Source: Corallium rubrum (taxonomy: Eukaryota > Cnidaria > Anthozoa > Scleralcyonacea > Coralliidae). Taken from it: DNA of 64,000 nucleotides. Under the pieces are notes generated by a model. The model searched no databases. It saw only the letters and a list, made by a program, of their open reading frames with translations, and was not told the origin of the DNA. Positions 27,464-39,619 of this stretch are shown here, piece by piece. Made by a program: the position numbers and the translations under genes. Location: assembly GCA_964035015.1 (NCBI GenBank), contig CAXIUP010000186.1, positions 186,001-250,000 on the forward strand, given 5' to 3'. Numbering within the stretch: position 1 is the stretch's first letter; each line of letters begins with the position of its first letter.

Positions 27464-30051
27464 ATGCGAGGTTTCAAAATTGCAAGTTTGAATATAACCA
27501 GCTTAGTTAAGCACATTGATGAATTGAAAATCTGCATGAGTGATCAAACAATAGACGTATTAGCTATTAATGAGACCAGGCTTGACTTGGATTTTCCCAT
27601 AGAATTAGTATCAATAGAGGGATATATCTGGGTCTCCAAGAATAGGAATAGATTTGGTGGTGGCATTGGTTTCTATGTACGAAACTCAATAAACTTCCAT
27701 ATAAGACATGATTTGGGAAATGATAATATTGAAATTCTCACTATTGAAATTAAAAAATATAAAATTAAGCCGTTTCTTATTACCATGTGGTATAGACATC
27801 CAAACTCAACGCTTGAAGTGCTTCATTGTTTTGAAAAAGTACTTCAAGTTATTGATGCGGAAGAAAAAGAAAGCATAATTTTGGGGGACATAAATTGCGA
27901 TTTCTCCAAATGTGACTCTGGTGATTCTAACACAAACGAACTGACATTTATCACAAACCTTTATTAATACAGCCAATTAATAAATGAACCCACCAGGGTC
28001 ACAAGTCATTCTAAATCTTTAATTGACCATTTTTATACGAATAGTCCGGATAAAATTGTGAAATCAGGTGTAACCCAAATTCCTATTAGCGATCACTACT
28101 TAATATGTGGTATCCGAAAATTTGCTAAATTAAATGGAACAACCAATATTATTGAATTTCGTGACTTTAAAAATTTTGACAAGGAGAACTTCCTGAATGA
28201 AGTTGGGGCTTTAAATACGGTAAATTTAAATGAATGTAATGATCCTGATCCTAATAGAATGTGGCTCCTTTGGAAAAACAAATTCATGCAAATCATAAAT
28301 AAGAATGCACCAATTAGGAAACGTAAAATTGGTAAAAAGCGCATTCCTTGGATAACTAAGAAGGAATTATTGGATGGGAAAAGAAAAGTACAATTTCTAA
28401 AGAAGAAAACTGTTAAATCTTACAACCTTCAAGATTGGAGTTGCTACAAAAGTGGCAGGAATCCCTATAATAGGTTAGTTAAAAACACAATTCACACCCA
28501 CTACAATTCAGAACGTAACAATAATAAAAGTAACATAAAGAACACTTGGAAAATTGTCGACCAATTGATAAACAAAAAATTCAAATCTAGAAACATTTTA
28601 GAAATGAAAAATCATAACAATGAGTTAATGAATGTTGATGATATTCCAAATGCATTTAATAAAGACTTTATTGAGATTGGAAAGAATTTATCAAATAACA
28701 TACCCAATCCTAAATTCCTACCTGATCATTATGTCAAGAGTGTTACAACTCAGTTTACTTTCCATGAAATATCCCCAGGGGAAGTCCTTAAACTTCTTCT
28801 CGGAATTTCTCCTAACAAGGCGATTGGTCTCGATAATATTTCAGCCAAACTGACCAACCTGCTGCTCCATTAATAGTAAATTCATTGACTATGATATTTA
28901 ACTGTTCTATATGTACAGCCCTTCTTGAATTGTTGGACTCCTGGTTTCATAATATAGACATAGGTCAACTTAATGGAGTCGTTTTCCTTGACCTCAAGAA
29001 GGCATTTGACACAGTAGACCATCAAATATTATTACTGAAATTAAATCTATATGGAGTACGAGGTATTGCTCATGAATGGTTCAGATCTTATCTGTAAAAT
29101 CGAATACAGTTTTGCAAAGTGAATGGTAAACTCTCACAACCTTTAAAAATGATCACTGGTATACCACAGGGTCCATTCTTGGCCCTTCGTTGTTTTTAAT
29201 TTATATTAATGATCTACCGAACAGTTTAATCAATGCAAAATGTGATATGTTTGCTGATGATACTCAAACAGGGGTATCTAATGATAACATCAATTGGATA
29301 TCAAAAAATCTAAATGATGACTTAGTAAATGTATCTGAATGGATGACTTCTAATAAACTAAGTCTAAATACTAGCAAGACAGAATATATGATTATTGGGT
29401 CACACAATAGGCTAAAACAAACCGTTTCGGTACCCCCAATTACATTAGGTGACTTCTGTATTCAAAGGGTAAAAGTAACCAAATCGCTTGGTGTAATGAT
29501 TGAGGAGGCCTTGACCTAGCTGGAGTGAGCAATTTAATTTAATAACTAAGAAAGTTAATAAGGGTCTGAATATCTTAAGAAGATTACGTGAATTTGTTGA
29601 CTTAAATGTACTTATTATTATCTATAAGACCCTCATTCAACCTCACTTTGATTACTGTTCTGAAGTATGGGGCAGCTTTGGATATACTCTGAGCACTAAA
29701 TTGCAGCGATTACAAAATAGAGCTGCAAGAATAATTACAAAGTGTGGCTACGAATATACATCTGTTGATTTACTGAATCTTCTTAATATTTCTAATCTGG
29801 AAACAAGAAGAGATCAACAGTTGTCTACATTAATGTTTAAAGTTAATCAAGGATTAGTACCAGAGAATTTAATTAGTCTCTTTACGAGAGCGGATCAGGT
29901 ACATCAGTATGAAACACGTCATTCTCAATTTAATTTCTTGCCGCCCAAACCGAAGACTAATTACCGCAAAAAGGCATTTGGATATAGTGGTGCTGTGATT
30001 TGGAACAATCTTCCTAATGAGGTCAAGAGTTTAGAGTTCTACCTCAACTAG
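27464..30051 (+). pseudogene. LINE ORF2: endonuclease plus reverse transcriptase
   Basis: 27464-27967 is the endonuclease: LNITSLVKHIDEL at the start, INETRLD as the metal-binding Glu block, and ILGDINCDF near the end. A stop at 27965 interrupts it. 28058-28873 carries the linker and the RT start ([12 protein letters not shown]). 28885-29097 has RT motif A ([13 protein letters not shown]), 29190-29519 has the catalytic MFADDTQ, and 29701-30051 is the C-terminal domain with LQNRAARIITK. At least four stops or frameshifts break the frame. The element cannot make a working protein as read. Confidence 0.82.
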
Positions 30052-30302
30052 TACTTATCAATTTAAAAATAGGATTAAAATTAATTCTTTTGTGTGACTG
30101 TTCTTCCTACTTAAATAATGTACAAAAACCTTTCGACTTTTATATATTATACTATAGGTAAATTCTTTAATCTTAATATTTATATATTGTGTTGTCTCAT
30201 GGCCTATTGGAAGATCACTTATATTTTTCTTGTAAATATTTTATTGGTGAAATAGTACCGTGGTTGAATAAAGATTATTATTATTATTATTATTATGTAC
30301 CT

Positions 30303-31560
30303 GAGAATGATGTATGATGTGGAATGATGTCGAATGATGTATAATGATGTGTAATGATGTATAATGATGTATAATGATGTGTAATGATGGATAGTGATGT
30401 ATAATGATGTCGAATGATGTCGAATGATGTCTAATGATGTCTAGTGATGTTCAATGATGTATAATGATGTATAATGATGTATAATGATGTATAATGATAT
30501 ATAATGATGTATAATGATGTATAATGATGTGTAATGATGTGTAATAATGTGTAATGATGTATAATGATATATAATGATGTATAATGATGTCGAATGATGT
30601 GCAATGATGTATAATGATGTATAATTATATATAATGATGTAGAATGATGTAGAATGATGTGTAATGATGTATAATGATGTAGAATGATGTATAATTATGT
30701 ATGATGTCGAATGATGTATAATGATGTGTAATGATGTATAACGATGTATAACGATGTCGAATGATGTATAATGATGTGTAATGATGTATAATTATGTATA
30801 ATGATGTCGAATGATGTCTAATGATGTCTAGTGATGTGCAATGATGTATAATGATGTATACTGATGTGTAATGATGTATGATGTATAATTATGTATAATG
30901 ATGTCGAATGATGTATGATGTATAATGATGTATAATGATGTATAATGATGTGGTATGATGTATAATGATGTATAATGATGTATAATGATATATAATGATG
31001 TATAATGATGTATAATGATGTAGTATGATGTATAATGATGTATAATGATGTATAATGATATATAATGATGTATAATGATGTGTAATGATGTATAATAATG
31101 TATAATGATATATAATGATGTATAATGATGTCGAATGATGTCGAATGATGTAGAATGATGTAGAATGATGTAGAATGATGTAGAATGATGGATAATGATG
31201 GATAATGATATATAATGATGTATAATGATGTCGAATGATGTGCAATGATGTATAATGATGTATAATGATGTAAATGATGTATAATTATATATAATGATGT
31301 ATAATTATATATAATGATGTAGAATGATGTAGAATGATGTAGAATGATGTAGAATGATGTAGATGATGGATAATGATATATAATGATGTATAATGACGTC
31401 GAATGACATGGAATGATGCCAAATGATATATAATGATGTAGAATGATGTAGAATGATATATAATGATATATAATGATGTGCAATGATGTCGGATAATGTA
31501 TAATGTGTAGTGATGTGTAATGTGTTATGATGAGTAATGATGGATAATGATGGATAATGA
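30303..31560. repeat. 10-bp satellite AATGATGTNN, main block
   Basis: About 125 units, mostly AATGATGTAT with AATGATGTCG, AATGATGTGT and AATGATGTAG variants. It was contiguous with the blocks at 25268 and 25921 before insertions. Long minus-strand frames of Tyr-Ile-Ile-His-His repeats are artefacts of the period. Confidence 0.95.
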
Positions 31561-32740
31561 TGGGATTTGATTGGTATTGAGTGTGAAATTTTGCGTAGGG
31601 TTTCCGTATTGGTGCGTACTGGACATGAACTTATTACCAATAACCTTTGCGGGGAGCAAAGTCTATAGCTTGAAAAAATATCAAAAGAGAGAGCTGCAAG
31701 GATACTAAAATTGGTAATAGGGAAGCTGTTCCAATTTTCATCTATGGCATATTGCAGTTTGTCTTTTAACATTTTTTTCAAGCTATTGATTTTGCTGCCT
31801 GCAAAGGGTTATATTGTACAATCAACATGTCATTTTTTTTATGATTGCTGTGATTATACTTGCACAGCATAAAATAATTTCCTTGATAAGAGTTGAATAT
31901 AATTATGCAACATTTTAGTGATTTGTTTTCTGTTGAAATTGAAGAAATCATGTCCAAGTGAACAGTGCAAATCATGCCAAAAGAATATTCCAATGTTGCA
32001 ACTAAGAAGGCATATGATGATGTGTGGTGAAAACAAACAACCAACTTATACTATTGAGGTACTTAATTATTTCTTTATTTTTCATATGATTATTACTTAT
32101 CAAGATGTGCTTTGCTGGGATACTCTACTGTTCCCAGGATGCTTTGTAACATGTACCAACCACTCTAACTCCCATGTCAGAGCTATTCAATTCTTTTAGG
32201 GTGGTGGCCAGGTTATGAAAATGATTTTAGTTGAGGGGCCATACATTTATTCTATTCTTTTTTTCACATCTATTCTTTTTATCAAAAGCACGAACATCAA
32301 AAGAAGTAATTAAATAAATAGCTCGAGTCTTTTTTGCACTAATTTTATTTGCTTTTAGCAAAGGATTAAACAAGCAAGCAATTAATGCCTCCTTAGTGTT
32401 TAATCAGTCTTATTATTAAATGAATATTATAGAGGCTAAAAGTCTAGCAGTATAATAATTTCCATAGCATTCTGGTGGGAAATTAATCAGTAATGTATTA
32501 GTGGGTAAGATGAGACAGTCAAGCAGGCTGGGTATGGCCTGGTGTGAAAGGATGTGCAAAAAGAAAAAAAATAACGCTTTTATTAACCCTTTACCGCCCA
32601 GGAGTCACTCCACTGACAAGCAAAAGTGTGTGTTGTTACCCAGAGTAAAATATTGAAGGTGCACCTGGGGCATAACTGCATATAGGGTTAAGCACTCTGG
32701 GAAGACAGTAATATCTGCCTTTGTGCTGTATTTGGTTTCT
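31561..32740. other. Unassigned region with possible exons
   Basis: Two weak exon candidates are present. On the minus strand at about 31800-31640, an acceptor CTTTGCAG precedes a frame containing INSLKKMLKDKLQYAIDENW. On the plus strand at about 31935-32056, a frame holds CKSCQKNIP..LRRHMMMC, a C2H2-like zinc finger, ending at a GTACTT donor. Neither can be tied to a known gene. The rest shows no clear feature. Confidence 0.35.
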
Positions 32741-32912
32741 TCCTGTCCTGTCTCTGTCTCTGTCTCTCGTTCTATATTATATTACTACCAATTTATGTGG
32801 AAATCCAATTATCTGTTATCGCATGCAATTAATCCTGACTCATCTCAGTTAACGCATGTCATGGGTTAGTAACTTAATTAACAATTAGTAATTATGACTA
32901 CAATTTACCACA
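32741..32912 (-). repeat. 3' LTR of the BEL/Pao element, truncated
   Basis: About 155 bp match the first half of the 5' LTR (TGTGGTAAATTG onward), then diverge in a CTGTCT repeat. The second half is missing. A purine-rich AAATGGGAGTG precedes it on the minus strand, as expected for a polypurine tract. Confidence 0.75.
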
Positions 32913-33040
32913 CACTCCCATTTGTCTCAGGATGAGATAAATATTGCAATAAGGTGCGTTTGTTCCTATTTGCTTAAATCAACTAGAAAGTTCAAAAAAT
33001 TCAAATCTTGTAACTAATTACGTAATAATCATTAATTGTC

Positions 33041-33041
33041 A

Positions 33042-33104
<63 letters not shown>
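33041..33104. repeat. (TA)n microsatellite
   Basis: About 30 TA dinucleotides between the 3' LTR side and the end of the integrase frame. Confidence 0.95.
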
Positions 33105-33106
<2 letters not shown>

Positions 33107-33111
33107 GTTCA

Positions 33112-34067
33112 TCAGTCTTGTTCTTGTTCAGCCACGTCATGAATCCTTTTCTTTGCAACTTCGGCTGCGGCTCGTTTCAGTCTGAACGGTGGTGCTTCAA
33201 TGTTAAGGTGGGTCTCTTTCTTCTTTGGTGGTGACATTTCACAGGATAGCTCTAATGGGTAGAGATGCTGGACCGGTCGTTCGAGGTGGGACTTGCCTGC
33301 ACGCAGCTTTACGGCTCTGACAACTTTGTCGGCTCCTCAGTATATCATCTCCACAATTCCCAGTTGCCATCTCCCTCGGTTCTTTTCTTCTGATTTTATG
33401 ATACCACATCTCCCTCTCTAGGACTGTGTGCGTGTAGGATGACGTAAGCTTTCCCTTCTTTCTTGACCTTCTTTCGGTAACGAATGGGTCCCTCGTAATC
33501 TACTCCAACGACTTGAAACGGTGCACCTGCTTCAGTTCTATCGCGTGGTAATTTCCCGGGAGGTGGAGTTGCGAATGCTCTTGCTCTGAATCTCTTGCAA
33601 CCATCGCACTCATTGGTTACACTCTTGGTCAGTCGCCGCAGTCTTGGAATCCAACATCGTTCTCGGATCTTTGCCATTGTCATTCCGATTCCTCCGTGTA
33701 GAGTGATCTCATGCACTCGCTCTATGACCTTTTCTGAGTATGGTGCAGAATCTGGCAGGTAAATCGGGAAATCTCCTTGGATTCGCCCTTGGTATTCGAG
33801 TATTCCCTCTTCGTTTCGTTGGAGATTTAATCTTTCTCGGTCTTTCTCGAATGCTGCTACGCCTTCTACTGAGCTCTGCACCTTCTTTATCCACATCGTC
33901 TCCTGCTTGTTTACTTCTTCGGTGGTCAGTGGTCCCGTGATTCTCTGGTTCGGAGTTGCTTTGGCGTTGTGGATAAAGCGGGAGATCCATGCACATATTC
34001 TCAAGGTTGCCCAAAGTTTGCGTTGAGTGAGTAACTGGTCGAACTCATCTTTCATTCCAAGCGTCAC
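33112..34067 (-). pseudogene. BEL/Pao integrase region
   Basis: 34067-33396 holds the H2C2-type zinc domain (HGGIGMTMAKIRERCWIPRL, then CDGCKRFRA) and the first catalytic Asp strand VVGVDYEGPIRY. The frame stops at 33396, and a downstream frame continues with the conserved tail WQLGIVE..RAVKLRAGKSHLERP to about 33112. The central integrase core with the second Asp and Glu is deleted, so it is inactive. Confidence 0.82.
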
Positions 34068-35613
34068 TGCAAAAACTTCTCGTTGCTTTGGCTTCTACTC
34101 GCGTTTCATCAGTAGCGCTGGTAACAATGTCTGGCGGCCACTTTTCTGGATGTGCTAGCCACTCAGGTCCATCCCACCATAGCTTGTTTGACTCTTTCAC
34201 ATCTCCACGACTACCGAGGTCCGCTGGATTGTCTTGTGAGCACACGTGTTTCCAGGTGATGTATTCTTTCTTGCGGATTTTCTCTACACGGTTGTGCACG
34301 AACTGTTTGTAATCTCCACCGGAAATCCAGTGCAGCGCGACGGTGCTATCTAACCAACCATATACGTTCTGTACTGGAAAGCCGGTGAGCGCCTCTTTCA
34401 CGTTATCCACCAGGTTGGCGGCCATATGCCCGGACACCAACTCTTGCCGTGGTATGGTGAGCCCTTGTTTCGCCAGACAAGCTTTCGCTGCTACTAGGCC
34501 TTTCGATTTTCCCTCGTTTTGCCTCACCACAGCGTAAACGGCTGCCGCTTCTCCAATACCACTAGCATCTCCGAAGGTGTGGAGGTCGATGCTTTGTATT
34601 TCCCCTGGTTGATTGACGAGACTTCGCGGAATTGTTACCTGTTCTGGCAGCCCACTTTCCCACTTTGACCATATCTTCTGGAGGTTGTTTGGCAATTCGG
34701 CGTCCCATGCAGTTTTAGCTTCACATGCATCACGGTTGAGGACTTTTCCTTGTAACGTTACTGGCGCAGCCAGCCCGAGCGTGTCATAGATTTGTGCAAC
34801 CTTTTGTAGAATCCCTCTCTTAGTCGGCGAGGTGTTTTCAGCTTGTATCTTGACTGCGATCGTGTCTTGTTCCTTGTTCCAAGCAAGTCCGAGCAGCCCA
34901 CATTGTCCTTCCTGCGGCGATCCCAGTTGTTGTTTCGCATAGGTATCTTGTTCCTCTGGGGACGAGCTCGTTGGAGGCCTGGATTTCAGGGTTGTTTGAA
35001 TGCCACTTGTGTAATGTAAAGTGAGCCTTAGAAAATACTTCTGTTGCAACGTTCTTCACTCGTCTTGCTTCGTCTACTGTTTGGCCACCACTGATTAGAT
35101 CGTCAACATAGAGACTTCTCTCTATTTCTTCCACACACTCAGGATCTACAGCTCGATGGTTGTCAATATGTTGTTTGATAACTCCCCCAAGCAGGAAAGG
35201 AGATGGGCCCAAACCAAACAGTGCTCTAGTAAATCGCGATGTTGACACTTGTCTCGTGTCTAGGTCTAACCAATGGAATCGGAGAGAGTCGCGGTCATTC
35301 TCGCGAATTCTGACTTGTAAAAATGCTTGTTTGATATAACCGGTTACAGCAACGGGATGGAACTGCCACGCACTAGCACTTGTTTTTTTAAGGGAGGTCT
35401 GGTGTGTAGGCAATCGTTCAACGAAGGTGCATTGTCATGTGCTTTCGCCGATGCGTCGTAGACAATTCGAAGCTTTGTTGTCTCGGCGGCCTCACGAACG
35501 ACAGCTTTATGGGGAATGTAGAACTCTTGCCCTTTAGGATCTTCGTCAGCCTTTTCCACCACACCCTCAGCCAGTTGGTCTTGAATCGCAGCGTGATATT
35601 TCTCTAACATTTG
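34045..35613 (-). pseudogene. BEL/Pao reverse transcriptase and RNase H
   Basis: 35610-35344 carries the RT start (LRIVYDASAKAHDNAPSLND). 35413-34838 carries QAFLQVRI, the FGLGPSPFLL strand and the catalytic YVDD (SLYVDDLISG). 35049-34045 carries the thumb and RNase H (DLHTFGDASGIGEAAAVYAV) and WLDSTVALHWI. Frameshifts near 35340-35410 and 34840-35050 separate the pieces. Confidence 0.85.
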
Positions 35614-36300
35614 GGTTTTTTTCGAGCTTCCGTACTGTGCTTTGGAGTCTTCTTAAACTTCCTGTCTTGTTGTTCGGGAGGACGGGGCGATTTCCCTTCC
35701 ACGGCAGCCCAGATTCGTACCAGCCTTGCGGATCTCTTTTCAGTTGTTCCCTGAACTCGTCATGAACGACCTTTTGATCTCCAGGTGAAGAATCTTCCAA
35801 ACCATAAATGCTCGTAATCTGCAACTGATGTTTGGGCCAGGAACATACTCTTCAGGTCCGACTCAAATCCAGGTGATATCAAAGTCCATCCAAATCTTGT
35901 CTTTTCGGCAGTTGGTTCACCCAGCCGTCGAACTCTAGGTGCTGTCTCAGTTTTTATCTTGGCATAGTCACTTGCGCCGAGGATTAGATGAACGGGAAGT
36001 TTTTTCTTTTCATCTTTGTCTTCCATACATACTCCTTTTAGATGAGGAAATCCGTTAATCTTCTCTTGGTATTTTGGATTGCCCACTGTTAACAGTTCGC
36101 TGCGATCGATCTTAGTTACTTCCATTTCCAGGGTAAATTTTTCAGATACATCACTTACACTCACGTTGTACTCGTTTCGTCGTGGACCCGATCATCATTT
36201 CAATTCATCGAATTTCTGATCGCTGTGGGTTTGCTTTGAGCCGGTTAATCAACGCTGAAGAAGCATAAGAGCTTCCTGCTCCGGTGTCAAGCAAATCTCT
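35567..36300 (-). pseudogene. BEL/Pao aspartic protease region
   Basis: On the minus strand near 36293-36240 the frame reads LLDTGAGSSYASS, the active-site loop of retroviral-type aspartic proteases (DTGA). 36164-35760 continues the domain and the following linker, with RVRRLGEPTAEKTRFGWTL, a phrase typical of BEL/Pao protease-RT linkers. Stops and shifts break the frame. Confidence 0.72.
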
Positions 36301-36313
36301 GCACTTGACTCCA

Positions 36314-37621
36314 TTAACGTTGACCACGATGACAGACAGTTCCCTTTTCGGCGTTTCTGGCTGGCAGAAGTTTCTCTGGGGGCATGTCGCAAATAGATGA
36401 ATGGTGTTTTCGATTGCAGTGTTGACACAAAGAACGGCTTCGACAGTCTGCTGCGCGATGTTTGACTCCAGTACAGTTGAAACAGAGTCGTTTCGTGCCC
36501 AATAACTTCTTGCGGTCTGCGGTTGTCACGACTTTATCACAATTGATCGATTTGTGTTCGGTTGCATCACAGTAAACACATCCCCTTGTCGAAACAGCGT
36601 CATCTTTGGTTTGAAAATTTCGTCCCCGAGTTCGCGGAGGATCTTTGGGTGATTTCTTTCGATTGGGTTGATGTCCTTCCACTGCTTAAGCGCATTCACC
36701 AGTGACGGAAAATCCCAATTTTGCCATTCTTGTTGTCCTATCACGAGGTCTGCCTTTATCCCTCTCAACTTGTCAAGCACACTTCTCACGTTACCTTTGA
36801 CGTCTTTTAATTTTCCAAGCGTTTCGAGCGATTGGACGTTATACACCAGTTTCTTGTAGAAGGCGTGTATCTTTGAGGGTTGTGTTTCGGTAATAACAGG
36901 CAGTTCCATGATGTTTTGTATATAAGCGTTCACTGTTCTTTCCATATTCACTCATGAGGATATTCTTAGCTCTCTCGTAGCCCTCTGTCGTAAATGGTAG
37001 CCCGTCGATTTCTGTACGTACTCGTGGAATGAGTAGTTCCTTGAGATAGGCGAATTTGGTAACTGCCCCTAGGTTTGATTTATCGATTTCGGCTTGAAAC
37101 TTGTTCCAAAATGGTAGCCATCCCGCGTATGTACCGTTGAATTTTGTCTACTCCAATTTAGGCAATTTTGTTTGCATGTTGTAAACAGCTTTTGCGGCGC
37201 CGGTTTGGCCTGTGCGCTCGTACTCCAATTTGATTTCTAATTGTTCGCGCTCAAACTGTAGTTACTCTTGGCGCGCACGTGTCTCGTTTTCTTCGATTGA
37301 TTTTAGCTTTCTCTTCTCAGCTTCTGAAGCGGCCTCTTTTAGTTAGTTATCTAAGTCTATAATCTTAGTATCGACATCACTGACTTGCTTTTCAATATTG
37401 TCGCTCCATTCACTTACCTCCTCGACTTCTTCTCCTTTGGTGAACTTTGCTTCTTCCACTTTCAGTTTTAGGTCATCCCCGTCTTTCGCTAACAAGCGCA
37501 ATGTATCACGGTGTCATACGACGGCTTCTGGATTCCCTTTCTCCAGGATTCCGCCCGTTTTGCCTTGGGTAAATCTCATCATTTTCAACTTCGCACCGAT
37601 TTCCTTTTCGATTTCTTCCAT
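36314..37621 (-). pseudogene. BEL/Pao gag
   Basis: An ATG at 37621 begins an MEEIEKEIG frame with coiled-coil character and several stops to about 37150. 36951-36526 continues gag, and 36682-36314 contains zinc-knuckle-like clusters (CVYCDATEHKSINCD, CFNCTGVKHRAADC, CQHCNRKHHSSICD). It would package element RNA if intact; it is not. Confidence 0.78.
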
Positions 37622-37670
37622 AGTAATACGCGGATCTCTTGTTCGCAGATCCTGTCGGAGGTGCCACTTA

Positions 37671-37981
37671 TGTCAGGAATGCTTCGTGCACTGCTGCCAA
37701 CACAATCAAATCACTACTGTTTTTCGTTTATTGATCACCAAACTCACAATCGCTCGATCGTCACATGTATCTGGTCTGGTCTGGTCTGGTCTGGTCTGGT
37801 CTGGTCTGGTCTGGTCTGGTCTGGTCTTGTCTCTCTCGTTCCATATTATATTACTACAAATTTATGTGGAAATCCAATTATCTGTTATCGCATGCGGTTA
37901 ATCCGGACTCATCTCAGTTAACGCTTGTCATGGGTTAGTAACTTAATTAACAGTTAGTAATTACGACTACAATTTACCACA
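37671..37981 (-). repeat. 5' LTR of the BEL/Pao element
   Basis: 311 bp, TG...CA termini on the minus strand. It contains a (TCTGG)n expansion (37769-37825, 11 units) absent from the 3' LTR. A TGGCACCTCCGACAGG segment just inside is a likely primer-binding region. Confidence 0.72.
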
Positions 37982-38525
37982 GTACAACAAATCTTAGAAC
38001 AAGGGTAAGCTTAATCTCAGCAGATCGTAGCAACAAGACTACTCTACTGCTTACAATACCCCGTTCTTTGTTTAAGTCGTCTGCAAAGGATTTAGCTGTG
38101 GAAAATTTAGATTTTGGTCAGGGTAGTACATCGGAGCGTAGTCTGCTCGTCGGCACGTTGTGACGCAGGAGGCCCGGAGACCTCTATTCTCGTTCGCCTA
38201 AGATCATCCAGAGGAATGAATCGTTGCTTTCTAGCACGGATTCGAGTCTAACTTTTGGTCGAGGGTTGCAAGTCGAGGGTAAAGGATCACAAGGCGAGGG
38301 GCGAGGGCTAAAAGTCGAGGGTCAGAAAAATATGGGGGGGGGGGGGATGAAAAATAAATGTTTTATACAATCACCGTTCACGATCTCTCAACTGCGTAAA
38401 TCTAAAATATGTCAGCGAAATTGTACAGCGAAGTTGTTTCTAGTAATGCTTGACATGCAGGAAATGAGCGACATTTTTCAGATTACTTTTCACAATAACA
38501 AGCTAAATAAAACTACTTATACATG
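37982..38525. other. No recognised feature
   Basis: A G-rich run at 38332-38347 and GGGCGAGGG-like short repeats (38270-38320) are present. No gene was recognised. Confidence 0.35.
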
Positions 38526-39084
38526 ACCAGGGGCGGCCTGGCTACGTCAGAGGGCCCCGGGCGATTTGGTTGAAAAGGGGGCCCGGTTTCCAAATCAAGT
38601 TGTTGTGGGTCCGCATGTGTAGGGGGGTCCGGGGAGATCCTCCCCTGGAAATTTTTTGAAATTTGAGTCTCTGAAATGGCATTTCCCGCTTTCTGACAGC
38701 AATTTTGAGAAAACTTTTAATAGTTTTAAAACATGTTTGTAATGGCACATTTTGTCACTGTTTACAAAGATTTTGTCCAAATTAGTATATTAGTTTGTGA
38801 AAACATACATTAACGCCAAATGTAAAAATATCTTACGCCTCTTTTGTGCACCACGTTTAATTGCTTTCTTCATAATTCCGGAACTTGAAATGTCGGAAGA
38901 AACTATAGCTTCCAATATTAACGCTAGATAATTATTTTATCCTAAGCATGTATAATTGCCTGATTGATACATAGCCTTTTTTTACTTTTGTAAAGTCAAA
39001 AAAATTTAAGGCCCAAAGGGGGCCCAACAGGCAAGGGGCCGACCGGGCGTTTGCCCAGTAAGCCCGACTGGACAGTCCGCCCAT
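38526..39084. mobile_element. Candidate non-autonomous DNA transposon (GGGGCGG ends)
   Basis: The left end CCAGGGGCGGCCTGGCTAC and the complement of the right end ATGGGCGGACTGTCCAGTC are similar. Both are followed inside by GGGCCC-rich sequence (GGGCCCCGGGCG; GGGGGCCCAACAGG). The interior is AT-rich and non-coding. No clear target duplication was found, so the call is tentative. Confidence 0.4.
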
Positions 39085-39619
39085 GTACATGACGGATATG
39101 ATATGATATAGCCATGATAAAATGAACAGCAAAGACGAACGTATCTGCCGCGCACTTGCGGCAAGAATGAATGCCTACTTCACACAGATTAACGTTTCTT
39201 GCCTGTACGTAGTAGTCGGTAGCCAGAGTGAAGCCACAGACGCCTGCCAGGCGTCTTGTTACCTTAAGGACAAGTCATATAGTATTTAAGCTAGCCGGTG
39301 CAGTGTAGGATTAAAGATACGTATCTCATTTTAAAATATCACTAACAACATAAATACCACATTCATGAATTGCTACGTGACAAACGCTTAAAGTATTGCT
39401 ATGAAATAAATTTCTTGCGTGTGCCGTGCATGCACGGGATAACCGTTGTCTCGTTTCATTGAACAACGTTTAATCCACGTGTTCAGTTGAAGGTGTTGTC
39501 CATCATCTAGCGATGTATACAATGCGGCCGAAATGTAAACGAGCCCAGTAAACAATGGATTTTTCTTTTTCACGTGATTAAGTGACAAATTATGTGTTTG
39601 AATAGTCACTACAATACAG

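Larger units (their letters stand above)
26983..30296 (+). mobile_element. Non-LTR retrotransposon (CR1/L2-like), decayed
   Basis: A full LINE order is readable on the plus strand: an ORF1 remnant with a putative esterase segment, an apurinic endonuclease domain, reverse transcriptase, a C-terminal region and a (ATT)n tail at 30275-30296. It inserted in the 10-bp satellite, which resumes after the tail. The 5' border is not clear. Frames are broken by several stops and shifts. Confidence 0.82.
32741..37981 (-). mobile_element. BEL/Pao LTR retrotransposon, decayed
   Basis: Minus-strand order from the right: 5' LTR 37981-37671 (starts TGTGGTAAATTG, ends TGACA), gag start at 37621, zinc knuckles, protease, reverse transcriptase with YVDD, RNase H, integrase, then a truncated 3' LTR from 32912. 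The integrase and the order protease-RT-RNaseH-integrase are typical of BEL/Pao. Many stops and frameshifts are present. Confidence 0.88.

Noticed and set aside
25255-31483. Long minus-strand frames rich in Tyr-Ile-Ile-His-His-Thr-Ser
   Set aside because: They follow the 10-bp satellite period and have no other content.
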